From Pseudomonadota bacterium (GTDB lineage: Bacteria > Pseudomonadota > Gammaproteobacteria > Steroidobacterales > Steroidobacteraceae): a stretch of DNA of 64,000 bases. This document shows positions 17,565 to 26,314 of this stretch, piece after piece. Numbering within the stretch: position 1 is the first letter of the stretch; each line of letters opens with the position of its first letter. A program made the translations under genes and the position numbers. The notes beneath the pieces were generated by a model. That model was not told the origin of the DNA and did no database searches. It saw only the letters and a list, made by a program, of their open reading frames with translations. The stretch spans positions 1 through 64,000 of the forward strand of contig JAJZDX010000006.1 of the NCBI GenBank assembly GCA_021805865.1, given 5' to 3'.

Positions 17565-18197
17565 ATGAGCGCGGGATGGTGCACAGTGGGTCGGAGAAGG
17601 CGGGACCGTTCTCCCCTGCCCGTTTCCCTGCCGCGCCGCGGACGGCGGCGCGGCCCGTTGCTGGTATCGCTGCTGCTCGCAGCGTTGCCAGCGACGGCGA
17701 GCGCCCAGAGCTGCCGTCCGTTGGAAGGGTCGTGGAAGCTGACTGCCCGCGCCAGCTTCAACATTCGCTCGCTCGGGTTCAATCCATACTATGAAGTGCG
17801 CGCCGTGGACCTTCGGCTGCACTCCACGGACGGGCGTGTCTACCAGTACTGGGCTTTCCGGGGCGCTCACCTCAACGAGCGCTGGGCCTACTCGTTCAAG
17901 GCGGATGGCGTGCGGTATCCGACCCACACGCGATCGAAACTCTACAGTGTGCCCACTTCGGTGGCTGCGACCTGGCAGAACTGCACGTTGATCGTCGACG
18001 GACAATCCAGGCTCTTCGGGAAGAAGATCACCACTATGAGCACTTACGTCTTTTCGCATGACGGCACGACACTGACCATTCTGCAGTCCTCAGACTCGCC
18101 TATCATGCACATCGAGCGTCGACTGGTATTTCATCGCAAGCCACACGGCCCACACCGGGCGAAAAACCGGAGCGGCGTAGAGAGGGGAGCGCGATGA
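17565..18197 (+). CDS. Secreted protein of unknown function
   Basis: About 210 residues from ATG 17565, with an Arg-rich N-region, a hydrophobic core (LLVSLLLAALPATASA) and a clear signal-peptidase site before QSCRPLEGSW. The mature part is rich in beta-prone and aromatic residues (GRVYQYWAFRGAHLNERWAYSF) and has two Cys (QSC and QNC) that could form a disulfide. I recognise no family; GSWKL at the start of the mature chain recalls lipocalin-like small beta-barrel domains. Its stop overlaps the start of the GH39 gene by four bases (ATGA), so the two are coupled and probably cooperate outside the cytoplasm. Confidence 0.65.
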   Translation: MSAGWCTVGRRRRDRSPLPVSLPRRGRRRGPLLVSLLLAALPATASAQSCRPLEGSWKLTARASFNIRSLGFNPYYEVRAVDLRLHSTDGRVYQYWAFRGAHLNERWAYSFKADGVRYPTHTRSKLYSVPTSVAATWQNCTLIVDGQSRLFGKKITTMSTYVFSHDGTTLTILQSSDSPIMHIERRLVFHRKPHGPHRAKNRSGVERGAR

Positions 18198-19711
18198 ATC
18201 GCAGGGAATTCGTCTCCTCTTCCGTGGCTGCGCTCGGCTCTATGTCGGTCGCCTCGGCCTCGTCCCGGAGGGCATCCGCGACGCGGGAAATCCTCATCCA
18301 GCCTCACCGTTCGACCGGGGCGTTCCCCCATTATTGGCAGGCTTGCGCCGGGTCCGGGCATGCGGCGCTCGCGCTGCGGGCCGAGTGGCAAAGTGATCTG
18401 GAGCTGGCGCATCGGCAGGCGGGCATCCAGGCGGTGCGCTTTCACGGCGTGCTGGATGACGACCTGGCAGTGTGCACCGGCGTCGACTCGAGCGGACCAC
18501 GGACCAATTTCGTGTTTGTCGATCAGATTTATGATCGGATGCTCGAGATCGGGGTCAAGCCGTACGTCGAGCTCAGCTTCATGCCGGGACCCATGGCGAG
18601 CTCCGCCAATACCGTCTTCTGGTATCGCGGCAACACTTCGCCTCCACGGCGCATGAGCGACTGGCAACGGCTGATTGCCGCGTTCGCACATCATCTGGTC
18701 GAGCGCTACGGACTGGAGGAAGTGGCGCAGTGGCGCTTCGAGTGCTGGAATGAGCCGAATCTGAGCTTCTGGTCGGGGTCGAAGCAGCAGTACTTCGAAC
18801 TCTATCGACACACGGCCGCGGCACTGAAAAGCGTCAGTCCGCGGCTGCAGGTAGGCGGCCCCGCGACGGCGATGACGATGTGGATCGCAGACTTTCTCTC
18901 CGACTGCGCCACGCACGGCACGCCGGTGGACTTTGTATCCACCCATATCTATCCGGATGATCCTCAGGAGAACATCTTCGGGCGGGCCCACGAATATCCG
19001 TACGATCAGGTCATGCCGCGTGCCCTGGAGCAGGCGAACCGGCAAATCCGTGCCTCGAGCTATCCGCATGTGCCACTGGTGGTCTCGGAGTGGAGTTCCA
19101 CCGATCCGGCATTCATCGCGCAGATGATCCGGGATTGCGCCGGATTGACCGACACCATGTCGTACTGGACGTTCTGCAACGTGTTCGAAGAGCGCGGGCC
19201 GAATCGGAGCTTCATGAACGACACGTACGGGATGATCGGCACTCGTGGGGTCCCCCGGCCGACGTTCCAGGCGTTCACGCTGCTGCGCCGGCTGGGAGAG
19301 CTGCGGGTGCTCACTGGGGCGGGGCCGGTGCTGGCGACCCGACGGTCCGACGGCTCTCTTGCGATCATGGCCTGGCATCTGGAGGCTGGGCGCCACCGGC
19401 AGGCTGGCGCGGGCACTCCGGCGGCCGCGCCACGGGCCGAAAGGCTCGCCGGCGGACCGCTGTTGCCGCTCAGCCTGAAAGTCGGCGGCGTGGCCACTGC
19501 CACCGCGCAGGTGACGGTCGTGGATCCCGTCCGCGATCCGGTTGCCGCGGCATACGCGGCGATGGGCTCGCCCGCATATCCCACGGTGACGCAGATCCGC
19601 GCGTTGCGCGAGGCCGGCGCCAGACAGATCACCCACCGGATGCCTGTGGAGGACGGCAGGCTCGAGTTGGCGCTCGCGCCCGCCAGTATCGCATTGATCG
19701 AGCTCGGCTGA
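18194..19711 (+). CDS. GH39-like glycoside hydrolase (beta-xylosidase type), Tat-exported
   Basis: A 505-residue retaining glycosidase. The N-terminus MNRREFVSSSVAALGSMSV is a Tat signal. The catalytic acid is in FECWNEPNLSFW and the nucleophile in VPLVVSEWSSTDP, the arrangement of clan GH-A family 39. A C-terminal beta-sandwich region begins near AGPVLATRRSDGSLAIMAW. It likely trims xylose or a related sugar from an O-linked decoration before uptake. The gene is translationally coupled to the secreted protein upstream. A GH30 or GH51-like assignment is the main alternative because these share the NEP and E motifs. Confidence 0.82.
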   Translation: MNRREFVSSSVAALGSMSVASASSRRASATREILIQPHRSTGAFPHYWQACAGSGHAALALRAEWQSDLELAHRQAGIQAVRFHGVLDDDLAVCTGVDSSGPRTNFVFVDQIYDRMLEIGVKPYVELSFMPGPMASSANTVFWYRGNTSPPRRMSDWQRLIAAFAHHLVERYGLEEVAQWRFECWNEPNLSFWSGSKQQYFELYRHTAAALKSVSPRLQVGGPATAMTMWIADFLSDCATHGTPVDFVSTHIYPDDPQENIFGRAHEYPYDQVMPRALEQANRQIRASSYPHVPLVVSEWSSTDPAFIAQMIRDCAGLTDTMSYWTFCNVFEERGPNRSFMNDTYGMIGTRGVPRPTFQAFTLLRRLGELRVLTGAGPVLATRRSDGSLAIMAWHLEAGRHRQAGAGTPAAAPRAERLAGGPLLPLSLKVGGVATATAQVTVVDPVRDPVAAAYAAMGSPAYPTVTQIRALREAGARQITHRMPVEDGRLELALAPASIALIELG

Positions 19712-20027
19712 ACCGTGCTCGAGCGGCCGTCGCAGAAAAAACGGGAATCCGCATCGGCGGCGGCGCGGGCCGCCGGCGGGAGGGTGTGGCCGTCGTGAAC
19801 CAGTGGCGCTTGCACGCCTAGCTGCCTGGTCCGGTGGCAGGCGCATCCGCCCTCGCAGCGTGTGCCGGGACCGTTGAGTCCGTCATGCGCGTTCGCAACT
19901 CGAATCGATGATGAAGCCAACGGACGACAATCTGCCGCGTGCAACGCCGCGGAAATGCGCACCGGACGCGGGGTGGTGCCCGGGCCATAAGAGGCCGGCG
20001 TGCCGACGAACGATTTCGGGTCCGGAT

Positions 20028-20041
20028 TGAAACGCTTTACA
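20028..20041. promoter_or_regulatory. Putative LacI-family operator (TGAAACGCTTTACA)
   Basis: First of two LacI-type 14-mers before the TonB receptor gene, 162-175 bases from its ATG. The centre is CG with AAA/TTT flanks. The gap 19712-20202 contains no gene; these operators are its only recognisable content. Confidence 0.6.
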
Positions 20042-20122
20042 GAAAAATGCGGTTTCCGTGGCGCATTTTGGCCAGAGAAAGCACTTGAAAATAGCCTCTA
20101 GTACCGAACCATGGCTTGAAAC

Positions 20123-20136
20123 TGTAAACGATTGCA
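20123..20136. promoter_or_regulatory. Putative LacI-family operator (TGTAAACGATTGCA)
   Basis: Second LacI-type site in front of the TonB receptor, 67-80 bases before the ATG, 95 bases (about nine helical turns) downstream of the first. Such spacing would allow looping between two repressor dimers. The AT-rich TTAAAATATC just downstream could be the promoter -10 region. Confidence 0.65.
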
Positions 20137-20202
20137 TTAAAATATCTCTGGAGTGATTACTTGCATGGCGCCTGCCCGGCGCAAGAATGAGGGGGATGCA
20201 GC

Positions 20203-22512
20203 ATGTGGTTCGGCAGTTTCGCAAGCCCGTTGGACAATGAATTCCGTCGTCGCGCACGCACACAGGTCCCGTCGTCATCCGGCGTGAAGCCGGAGGTTCG
20301 CCGGTTCGGCCCACGCAGCGTCATCCTGCTCGCGACGCCGCTGGTTCTGTGCCTGCTCTTGCCGCGCCTCGGCCACGCGGCGCCCGTAACGAACTCCACG
20401 ACTCTGAGGGAGGTCATCGTCACCGCCGAACGGGTACGGACGAATGAGCAGAAAACGCCGATCTCTATGGAGGTGCTTTCGCAGACGCAGCTGCTTACCA
20501 AGGGCGTGGTGGATATTCAGAGCCTCGCCAACAGCAACTCCAGCCTGAGCTTCGATACGGGCAACGGAGCCGGCTCCATAGTCATGCGTGGCATCTCGGG
20601 CGGACAGGGATTCGGCGGCGCCGGACTAGTAGCGCCGTCGGTGCCCATCTCGTTTGACGGGTTTTATTACAACACGAACATGATATTCAACGATGCAATC
20701 TACGACGTTAAGCGCATCGAGATTCTCCGCGGCCCGCAGGGCACGCTGTTCGGACGCAACTCGACCGGAGGTCTGATTCACGTCATTACCAACAACCCTG
20801 GAAGGAAATTCGGTGGTTACGCGCAGCTGACCTTCGGAAATTACAACAGAATCGACTCCCAGGGGGCTGTCAACGTACCGATCAGCCGGAAGCTGCAGGT
20901 GCGATTCGCGTTCTTTTCTGCACAGCACTCGGGGTACCACACCCTCGCTGCCGGCTTCGGCCAGGCTGACGACCGTAACGCGAAATCCGGGCGCATAAAG
21001 GTGGCTTATGAGCCGACCAGCCACCTCAAGATTCTGGCCAGCTTCCAGATGACACACGTCGGCGGGTCGGGACCGACTGACAATATCGTCGATTTACCGG
21101 CCAACGCGCAGCTGTTTCCTACTCACGTGGCAATTCCCCTCTCGCAATTGGATACTCGCGTATATAATCTCGGTTTACCGAATTCGGTCCGCATCACAGA
21201 CAAGCTGACGCAGTGGCGGCTCACTTACGACAACCTGCCATGGGGAATGACGCTGACCTATCTCGGTGGTTACGACCACATGGATTACTTCCATTCCGGA
21301 CCGGTCGTGGGACTCGATGCGAGCACTGCGTACGGAATTCCCCCTACGATCGAGCTCGTCTCGTCGCTGAATCCCGTTACCGTGGACGACGAGATCCGGC
21401 TGAGTTCCGGCGAAAATCAGCGAATTACGTGGCAGGGAGGCCTCTTCTATTGGCGGTCGAATATCGGCTGTAACTGCTCGAGCTTTGGAGATGCCGCGAC
21501 GCCGACCCAACCTCCTTTTGTGCAATTCTTGTACAACGATTCGCAAAGATCGATGGCCGGATACGGCCAAGCGGATTGGCACATGGGTGCGACCACTTTC
21601 AGCGCGGGACTGCGGTATACCAATGACCACATAGCGCGGACGGACCTGACGTCTCCGGGGGACGGTATCTTCCCGGCGCGCAACACCATTTCGGATAACG
21701 AATGGACATGGCATCTCGGCGAAAGTTGGAAGATTACCGACCACAACATGGTGTACGCAACATTCAATACAGGCTACTCTACGGGTGGGTTTAACCTTAA
21801 TATTCCGTGCAATTGCACGGGCGGGCCGTTGCTGCCAACCACCATTGAGCCGTTTTCGCCCGAGTTCGTGAAGACCTACGAAATCGGCAGCAAGAACAAG
21901 TTTTTCGGCGACCACGTCCTGTTGAATTTAGATGGATTCTTTTCGAGCTTCGCGGACCAGCAGGTGCAGGCGTCCAATCAGGGTGGCGTCTTTACCTTCA
22001 ACGCGAAGCAATCCAATATCTATGGCGTCGAGACGCAGTTCGCCGCGATCGGGATGATTGGGCGGTTCGATCTGAATGCCACATGGCTGCACGCCAAGTA
22101 TGACAGACAAATTCTGTCAAATGCTCTTAATCAGACTTTCAACATCGGCGGTAATCAACTGGTGCAGTCACCGGCTCTGTCGCTCACTGCGAGCTTCCAG
22201 CACACATTCCCGGTCGATCACGGAACGCTGACACCTCGGGTCGACACGAAATTTCAGACTGGGCAGTACTTCGACTTCTTCAATGTACCGGATAGCTACC
22301 AGCCGGCTCATGACATCACTAACGCGCATCTGATTTACGCGCCGAATAAGGGCCGCTGGAGCGTCGACCTATGGGTACGAAATGTGCAGAACACGGTAGC
22401 GATGTCGGATGAGAGCGAAAGCTTTTCGCCACCTCTCAGCCAACCTGGTACCTACAACGTCGGATTTCAGCCGCCTCGGACTTTCGGGGTGACGATCCTC
22501 GATCGGTTCTGA
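20203..22512 (+). CDS. TonB-dependent outer-membrane receptor
   Basis: A 769-residue receptor. After a long N-region with a hydrophobic signal core (VILLATPLVLCLLLPRLGHA) comes the TonB box/plug start REVIVTAERVRTNEQKTPIS, the plug motif EILRGPQGTLFGRNSTGG, and a 22-strand barrel ending in the required aromatic terminus FGVTILDRF. It belongs to the broad family used by Gram-negative plant-polymer and flavonoid degraders. Codon usage is slightly more AT-rich than its neighbours. The gene has two LacI-type operators upstream and a beta-propeller gene 16 bases downstream, so it is the likely inducible entry door for the glycoside that the island consumes. Confidence 0.93.
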   Translation: MWFGSFASPLDNEFRRRARTQVPSSSGVKPEVRRFGPRSVILLATPLVLCLLLPRLGHAAPVTNSTTLREVIVTAERVRTNEQKTPISMEVLSQTQLLTKGVVDIQSLANSNSSLSFDTGNGAGSIVMRGISGGQGFGGAGLVAPSVPISFDGFYYNTNMIFNDAIYDVKRIEILRGPQGTLFGRNSTGGLIHVITNNPGRKFGGYAQLTFGNYNRIDSQGAVNVPISRKLQVRFAFFSAQHSGYHTLAAGFGQADDRNAKSGRIKVAYEPTSHLKILASFQMTHVGGSGPTDNIVDLPANAQLFPTHVAIPLSQLDTRVYNLGLPNSVRITDKLTQWRLTYDNLPWGMTLTYLGGYDHMDYFHSGPVVGLDASTAYGIPPTIELVSSLNPVTVDDEIRLSSGENQRITWQGGLFYWRSNIGCNCSSFGDAATPTQPPFVQFLYNDSQRSMAGYGQADWHMGATTFSAGLRYTNDHIARTDLTSPGDGIFPARNTISDNEWTWHLGESWKITDHNMVYATFNTGYSTGGFNLNIPCNCTGGPLLPTTIEPFSPEFVKTYEIGSKNKFFGDHVLLNLDGFFSSFADQQVQASNQGGVFTFNAKQSNIYGVETQFAAIGMIGRFDLNATWLHAKYDRQILSNALNQTFNIGGNQLVQSPALSLTASFQHTFPVDHGTLTPRVDTKFQTGQYFDFFNVPDSYQPAHDITNAHLIYAPNKGRWSVDLWVRNVQNTVAMSDESESFSPPLSQPGTYNVGFQPPRTFGVTILDRF

Positions 22513-22528
22513 GGGAGGGGTCGCAGCC

Positions 22529-23635
22529 ATGGGTGACGGTGACGCGGCACGGGGTGTGCTGAAAAAACTACGGCTCGGCGCCACGGTGGTGCTCGGGGCG
22601 CTGCTCGGCTGCATCGGCCCGCATGCACGGGCTGCGGGCTACCACCTGGTGAAGGTGGTGCCGCTGCCACAGGTGACGGGGTGGGATTATCTGAAGATCG
22701 ATCCGCAGAAGCGGGAGCTGTTCATTTCGAACAATTCCGGCATCATCGTGATCAATATCGACACGCTGCGCGAGGTCGGAACCGTCCCGGCGGCGGCGGA
22801 CTGGCCGGGGGTGGGTCTGGTGCACGGCGTGGCGGTGTCGAACCGGCTGGGGCTCGGATTCATCTCGCGGGAAATTCCTGCCTCCGTGGTGACATTCAGG
22901 CTGTCGAACCTGGAGATCTTACGCTCGACGTCCACTGACCGGGGTACGGATGCCATCGTGTACGATCCGGTGACCAAACGCGTGTTCACCTTCAACGGCA
23001 AGTATCCGGGCGTGCATGACGTGACCGCGATCGATGCGGTCACCGGCCGGCGGCTGGCGGACATCGCGTTGCCGGGAGTACCGGAATTCCCGGTGGCGGA
23101 CGACAGAGGGCATATATTCGACAATGTGTCGAGCGTGAGCAAACTGGCACGGATCAATACCCGGTCGCTGAAAGTGACCGGAGTGTGGCCGATGGGGCGG
23201 TGCGTGCATCCAGGCGCGCTGGCGATCGATCGTCTCCATCGGAGACTGTTTGCAGCCTGTCAGAATCGCATCATGGTGATGATTTCGGCGGTTTCCGGCC
23301 GCGTCATAGGGTCGGTGCCGACTGGCGCAGGCACCGACTCGGCGAGATATGATCCGGTAACGCGCGATGTGTTTGCCGCCAACGGCTCCGGGACGCTGAC
23401 CGTGGCGCGCGAGGTGACGCCGGATCGCTTGGTGGTCCTGCAGCAGGTGAAAACGGGGCCCAACGGTCGCTCGATGGCGCTCGATCCGAACACCCATCGG
23501 GTGTTCGTCATGACCGCGAAGTTCGGCCCATTCGGCCGTTCCCTGCCACGCTACAACCCGCACAATCGTCTCAATCCGCACGGCTATCCCACGGTGGTGC
23601 GCGGAACGGCTCGGCTGTTGATTTTCGGGCCCTGA
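22529..23635 (+). CDS. Secreted YVTN-type beta-propeller protein
   Basis: A 368-residue exported protein with a signal peptide ending about residue 36 (HARAAG). Repeats of the YVTN/NHL type are readable, for example LFISNNSGIIVINIDTLREV, RVFTFNGKYPGVHDV, RRLFAACQNRIMVMI and RDVFAANGSGTLTV. This makes a propeller that typically binds ligands or partner proteins in the periplasm or on the surface. It follows the TonB receptor by 16 bases, which suggests a surface or periplasmic accessory for the same substrate. Its 3' end overlaps the 3' end of the convergent lacI gene by 52 bases. Confidence 0.82.
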   Translation: MGDGDAARGVLKKLRLGATVVLGALLGCIGPHARAAGYHLVKVVPLPQVTGWDYLKIDPQKRELFISNNSGIIVINIDTLREVGTVPAAADWPGVGLVHGVAVSNRLGLGFISREIPASVVTFRLSNLEILRSTSTDRGTDAIVYDPVTKRVFTFNGKYPGVHDVTAIDAVTGRRLADIALPGVPEFPVADDRGHIFDNVSSVSKLARINTRSLKVTGVWPMGRCVHPGALAIDRLHRRLFAACQNRIMVMISAVSGRVIGSVPTGAGTDSARYDPVTRDVFAANGSGTLTVAREVTPDRLVVLQQVKTGPNGRSMALDPNTHRVFVMTAKFGPFGRSLPRYNPHNRLNPHGYPTVVRGTARLLIFGP

Positions 23636-24648
23636 ATCCGGGCTCGCGGCACCGCACCCGTACTGGCGCGGATCTCGAGCTTATGGGGCAGCGTGACAGA
23701 GACGGGATTGACGATAGACCCCCGCAATACTCCGAGCAGCAGCCGGACCGTTTCGCGCCCGATATCGAGCATGGGCTGGCCAATCGTCGTGAGCGGCGGC
23801 GCGGCATAGCGAGCAAAGCGGATATCATCGAATCCGGCCACGGAGAGTGTCTCGGGCGCATTGCCGCCGTGCCTGTGGAGGTACTCGAGGACGCCGATGG
23901 CCATTTCGTCGTTGAAGCAGAAGACCGCCGTCGGGGGTTTGGGCTGGGCGAGCAGGCGCGCGGCCGCGGCAATCCCCGATTCGATGGAAAAATCTCCGTT
24001 GACGACTGTCACCCAACGCGCGGCACCCTGGGCGCGGGCCCGGCCGATCGCGCCCCGCAGGCGGTCCCGGCTGAGCGGACTCGCGAGCGGTCCCGTGATG
24101 ATGCCGAGGCGTCGGTGTCCGAGCCCGAAGAGGTGATCCATCATCTCCGCGGAGGCGCGGGCATTGTCGATATGCGCGCTGGGCACACCGAGATCCGGGC
24201 TGTATTCGCAGCCGTTGACGACCGGCGGCAGGCCGGAGCGATCCTGCATCCAGGCTTTTACCGTGTTCGGCAGGCGATGGCCGAGGAAAATCAGGCCGTC
24301 GGCTTCGCGACGCTGCAGCATCAGCCCGTACCGTTCCTCGATCTCCATGTCATGATTGGTGTCACCAAGCAGCACGGAGTAGCCCTCCCGCTGCGCCGCT
24401 TCCTCTATCCCCTGAATGATGAGCGAAAAGAATGGATTGGCGATGTCCGGCACTGTGACGAGAAGCTTGCGTGTCGCGGCGGTTCGCAGCGTTTTGGCCG
24501 CTGCGTTCGGCATGTAACCGAGCTGCTCGATCGCCTTGAAGACCCTCCGCCGGGTGGTTTCGGCCACGATGTCGGGGTTGCTGAGGACACGAGAAACCGT
24601 TGCGGTCGATACCTTGGCGCGCGCCGCGACATCATGAATGGTTGCCAT
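23584..24648 (-). CDS. LacI-family transcriptional regulator
   Basis: A 354-residue repressor. Residues 1-55 are the LacI HTH and hinge (MATIHDVAARAKVSTATVSR ... AAKTLR), followed by a periplasmic-binding-protein-like sensor domain with typical landmarks: DIANPFFSLIIQGIEEAA, DGLIFLGHR, GHRRLGIITGP, FCFNDEMAIGVLEYL and SVAGFDDIRFARYAAPPLTTI. It should bind the CG-centred 14-mers at 6275, 20028, 20123 and 26271 and release them on binding a sugar. The gene is convergent with the propeller gene, overlapping it by 52 bases; the long C-terminal tail beyond the usual end (PRARIQGPKINSRAVPRTTVG) arises from that overlap. Confidence 0.93.
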   Translation of the reverse strand: MATIHDVAARAKVSTATVSRVLSNPDIVAETTRRRVFKAIEQLGYMPNAAAKTLRTAATRKLLVTVPDIANPFFSLIIQGIEEAAQREGYSVLLGDTNHDMEIEERYGLMLQRREADGLIFLGHRLPNTVKAWMQDRSGLPPVVNGCEYSPDLGVPSAHIDNARASAEMMDHLFGLGHRRLGIITGPLASPLSRDRLRGAIGRARAQGAARWVTVVNGDFSIESGIAAAARLLAQPKPPTAVFCFNDEMAIGVLEYLHRHGGNAPETLSVAGFDDIRFARYAAPPLTTIGQPMLDIGRETVRLLLGVLRGSIVNPVSVTLPHKLEIRASTGAVPRARIQGPKINSRAVPRTTVG

Positions 24649-24862
24649 CGCCCTGATCCGCCTGCTCCGTACGGCAAACGAGAATTATACCAGAACGTCA
24701 ATCGGTTCCCGGCGGGAGATCTGACCGCGCATCGGCCGCAACGGGATCCGCGGGTCCCGTGTGGAGTTTGTAGGGCATGGGATGCCCACGTGGTGCGCAC
24801 GGTCGCGGGATCAAGATGAGCGATGCCATGCCATGGACGCACCACGGTGGCGCTCATCGGCC

Positions 24863-26122
24863 ATGTCTGCGTCATCGTCGGGCAGCCGGCTGCCGGTGAT
24901 GGCTTCTCCCGTGGCACCAGGCGAACTCGCCCCGCGCACTGCGCGGACCGCCGGCACTGTCCAGGGCGTTATCCTCATTACGGTGCCGCTTTTCAGCATG
25001 ATGGGCGCCATGCTGATGGCGCCGCTCCTGCCCACGATGCAGGCCAGCTTCCCTGAGGCGCCGTACGCTCGCGTGCTCGTGCCGCTGCTGTTGACGGCGC
25101 CGGCGCTGTTGCTGGCGCTGCTTGCGCCTGTTGCCGGTCTGGTCGCGAACCGATTCGGCACGCGTCGGCTGCTCCTGGTTTCGCTCAGCCTCTACGGCAT
25201 CGCCGGAACGGCGCCGATTTATCTGCGGTCGCTCGAGACGATCCTGGCCAGCCGGCTGCTGGTCGGCGTAGCCGAGGCCGGTCTGGCGACTTCGGCGGTC
25301 ACTCTGGTCTCCGCGTACTTTTCCGGTGATGCGCGTCAAAAGTGGTATGCCTATCAGGTCATGCTCCTGCCCTGGATCGGTGCCGTGCTCATCGCTATCA
25401 CCGGCTGGATTGGAGATGTGAGCTGGCGCATGACGTTTGGGTTGTACGCCATCAGTCTGCTCTGGGTGCTGCTCGCCAAAGTTTTTCTGTTCGAGCCGCC
25501 GCGCCTGGCCGAAGCAGGCCGCGGGCGCCTGCCGCCCTTGAGACACCTGCTGCTGGTGGCGGCAATCCAGATGCCCGGATCGCTTTTCTTCTATGTCTCG
25601 GCAGTCGAAGTGGCGTTCCTGCTGAAGGAGCACGGCGCGGCTGCGCCCAGCACTGCGGCCAATGTGACCGCGTTGGGTCTGCTCATCGGTCCCCTGGGCG
25701 CGCTGCTGTCGCGCAAGCTGACGCACATCCGGGTGGGTACGCTGATCGCAGTGGCGATGGCTCTGATGGGCGCAGGACTGGCGGTCATGGCCTTGGGCAG
25801 GGATGTCCCGGTGATCGCCATCGGCCTGGTGGTGCAGCAGATCGGCGGTGGGTTGCTGCTCCCGACGGCCGTCACTTTCGTGCTCGGCCTTGCCGGGCCC
25901 AGGGACCGCAGTGCCTACGCCGGCGTCTGGTATTCGTGCCAAATGGTCGGGCAATTTTTGACACCACTGGTGATGTCGGCTCTCATGTGGATGACCGGAG
26001 AGCGGGCACGGTCCGTCCTGACCGCTGCCGCACTGGCAGCCTCGACATGCGCCTGGCTTCTGTCCTCCGGCGCGCTGCGGCGGCCGGTGGTGGCGCCCGA
26101 GACGCGGATACCCGGGCCGTGA
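24863..26122 (+). CDS. MFS transporter
   Basis: Twelve-helix carrier of about 419 residues. Loop 2-3 reads GLVANRFGTRRLLLV, an atypical but recognisable MFS motif. The membrane part starts at GVILITVPLFSMMGAMLMAP. Several in-frame ATGs exist (24833, 24863, 24899) and none has a strong ribosome site, so the start is provisional. It is divergent from lacI and directly upstream of the Gfo/Idh operon, though 190 bases and a LacI-type operator separate them. It shares the overall pattern of the carriers at 1301 and 38611 but is more distant. Substrate unknown; a sugar or glycoside is likely. Confidence 0.82.
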   Translation: MSASSSGSRLPVMASPVAPGELAPRTARTAGTVQGVILITVPLFSMMGAMLMAPLLPTMQASFPEAPYARVLVPLLLTAPALLLALLAPVAGLVANRFGTRRLLLVSLSLYGIAGTAPIYLRSLETILASRLLVGVAEAGLATSAVTLVSAYFSGDARQKWYAYQVMLLPWIGAVLIAITGWIGDVSWRMTFGLYAISLLWVLLAKVFLFEPPRLAEAGRGRLPPLRHLLLVAAIQMPGSLFFYVSAVEVAFLLKEHGAAAPSTAANVTALGLLIGPLGALLSRKLTHIRVGTLIAVAMALMGAGLAVMALGRDVPVIAIGLVVQQIGGGLLLPTAVTFVLGLAGPRDRSAYAGVWYSCQMVGQFLTPLVMSALMWMTGERARSVLTAAALAASTCAWLLSSGALRRPVVAPETRIPGP

Positions 26123-26270
26123 TGCCGCGTGCTCGGATGCCGGTCACTCGAAAAGAGGCAGTCGCATCCGGCAAAAAGGGGCCCGCGGCGCCCGGGCTGC
26201 CGCGCCTCCCCAGTCGGCGCAGCCGGTGTCCGCAGATGGAGCATTGCGATTGACCGTCGAGACCGCTGGA

Positions 26271-26284
26271 TGATAACGTTTTCA
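26271..26284. promoter_or_regulatory. Putative LacI-family operator (TGATAACGTTTTCA)
   Basis: CG-centred 14-mer 31-44 bases before the ATG of the Gfo/Idh gene, followed by an AT-rich TATAGAGAAAGAATC. Such a position overlaps a promoter and fits repression. It matches the sites before the deglycosidase and TonB operons. Confidence 0.6.
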
Positions 26285-26314
26285 TATAGAGAAAGAATCA
26301 ATTTAGAGGCCGCA

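Noticed and set aside
18131-19846. 571-codon open frame on the minus strand
   Set aside because: Antisense to the GH39-like gene. No motif or start context supports it.
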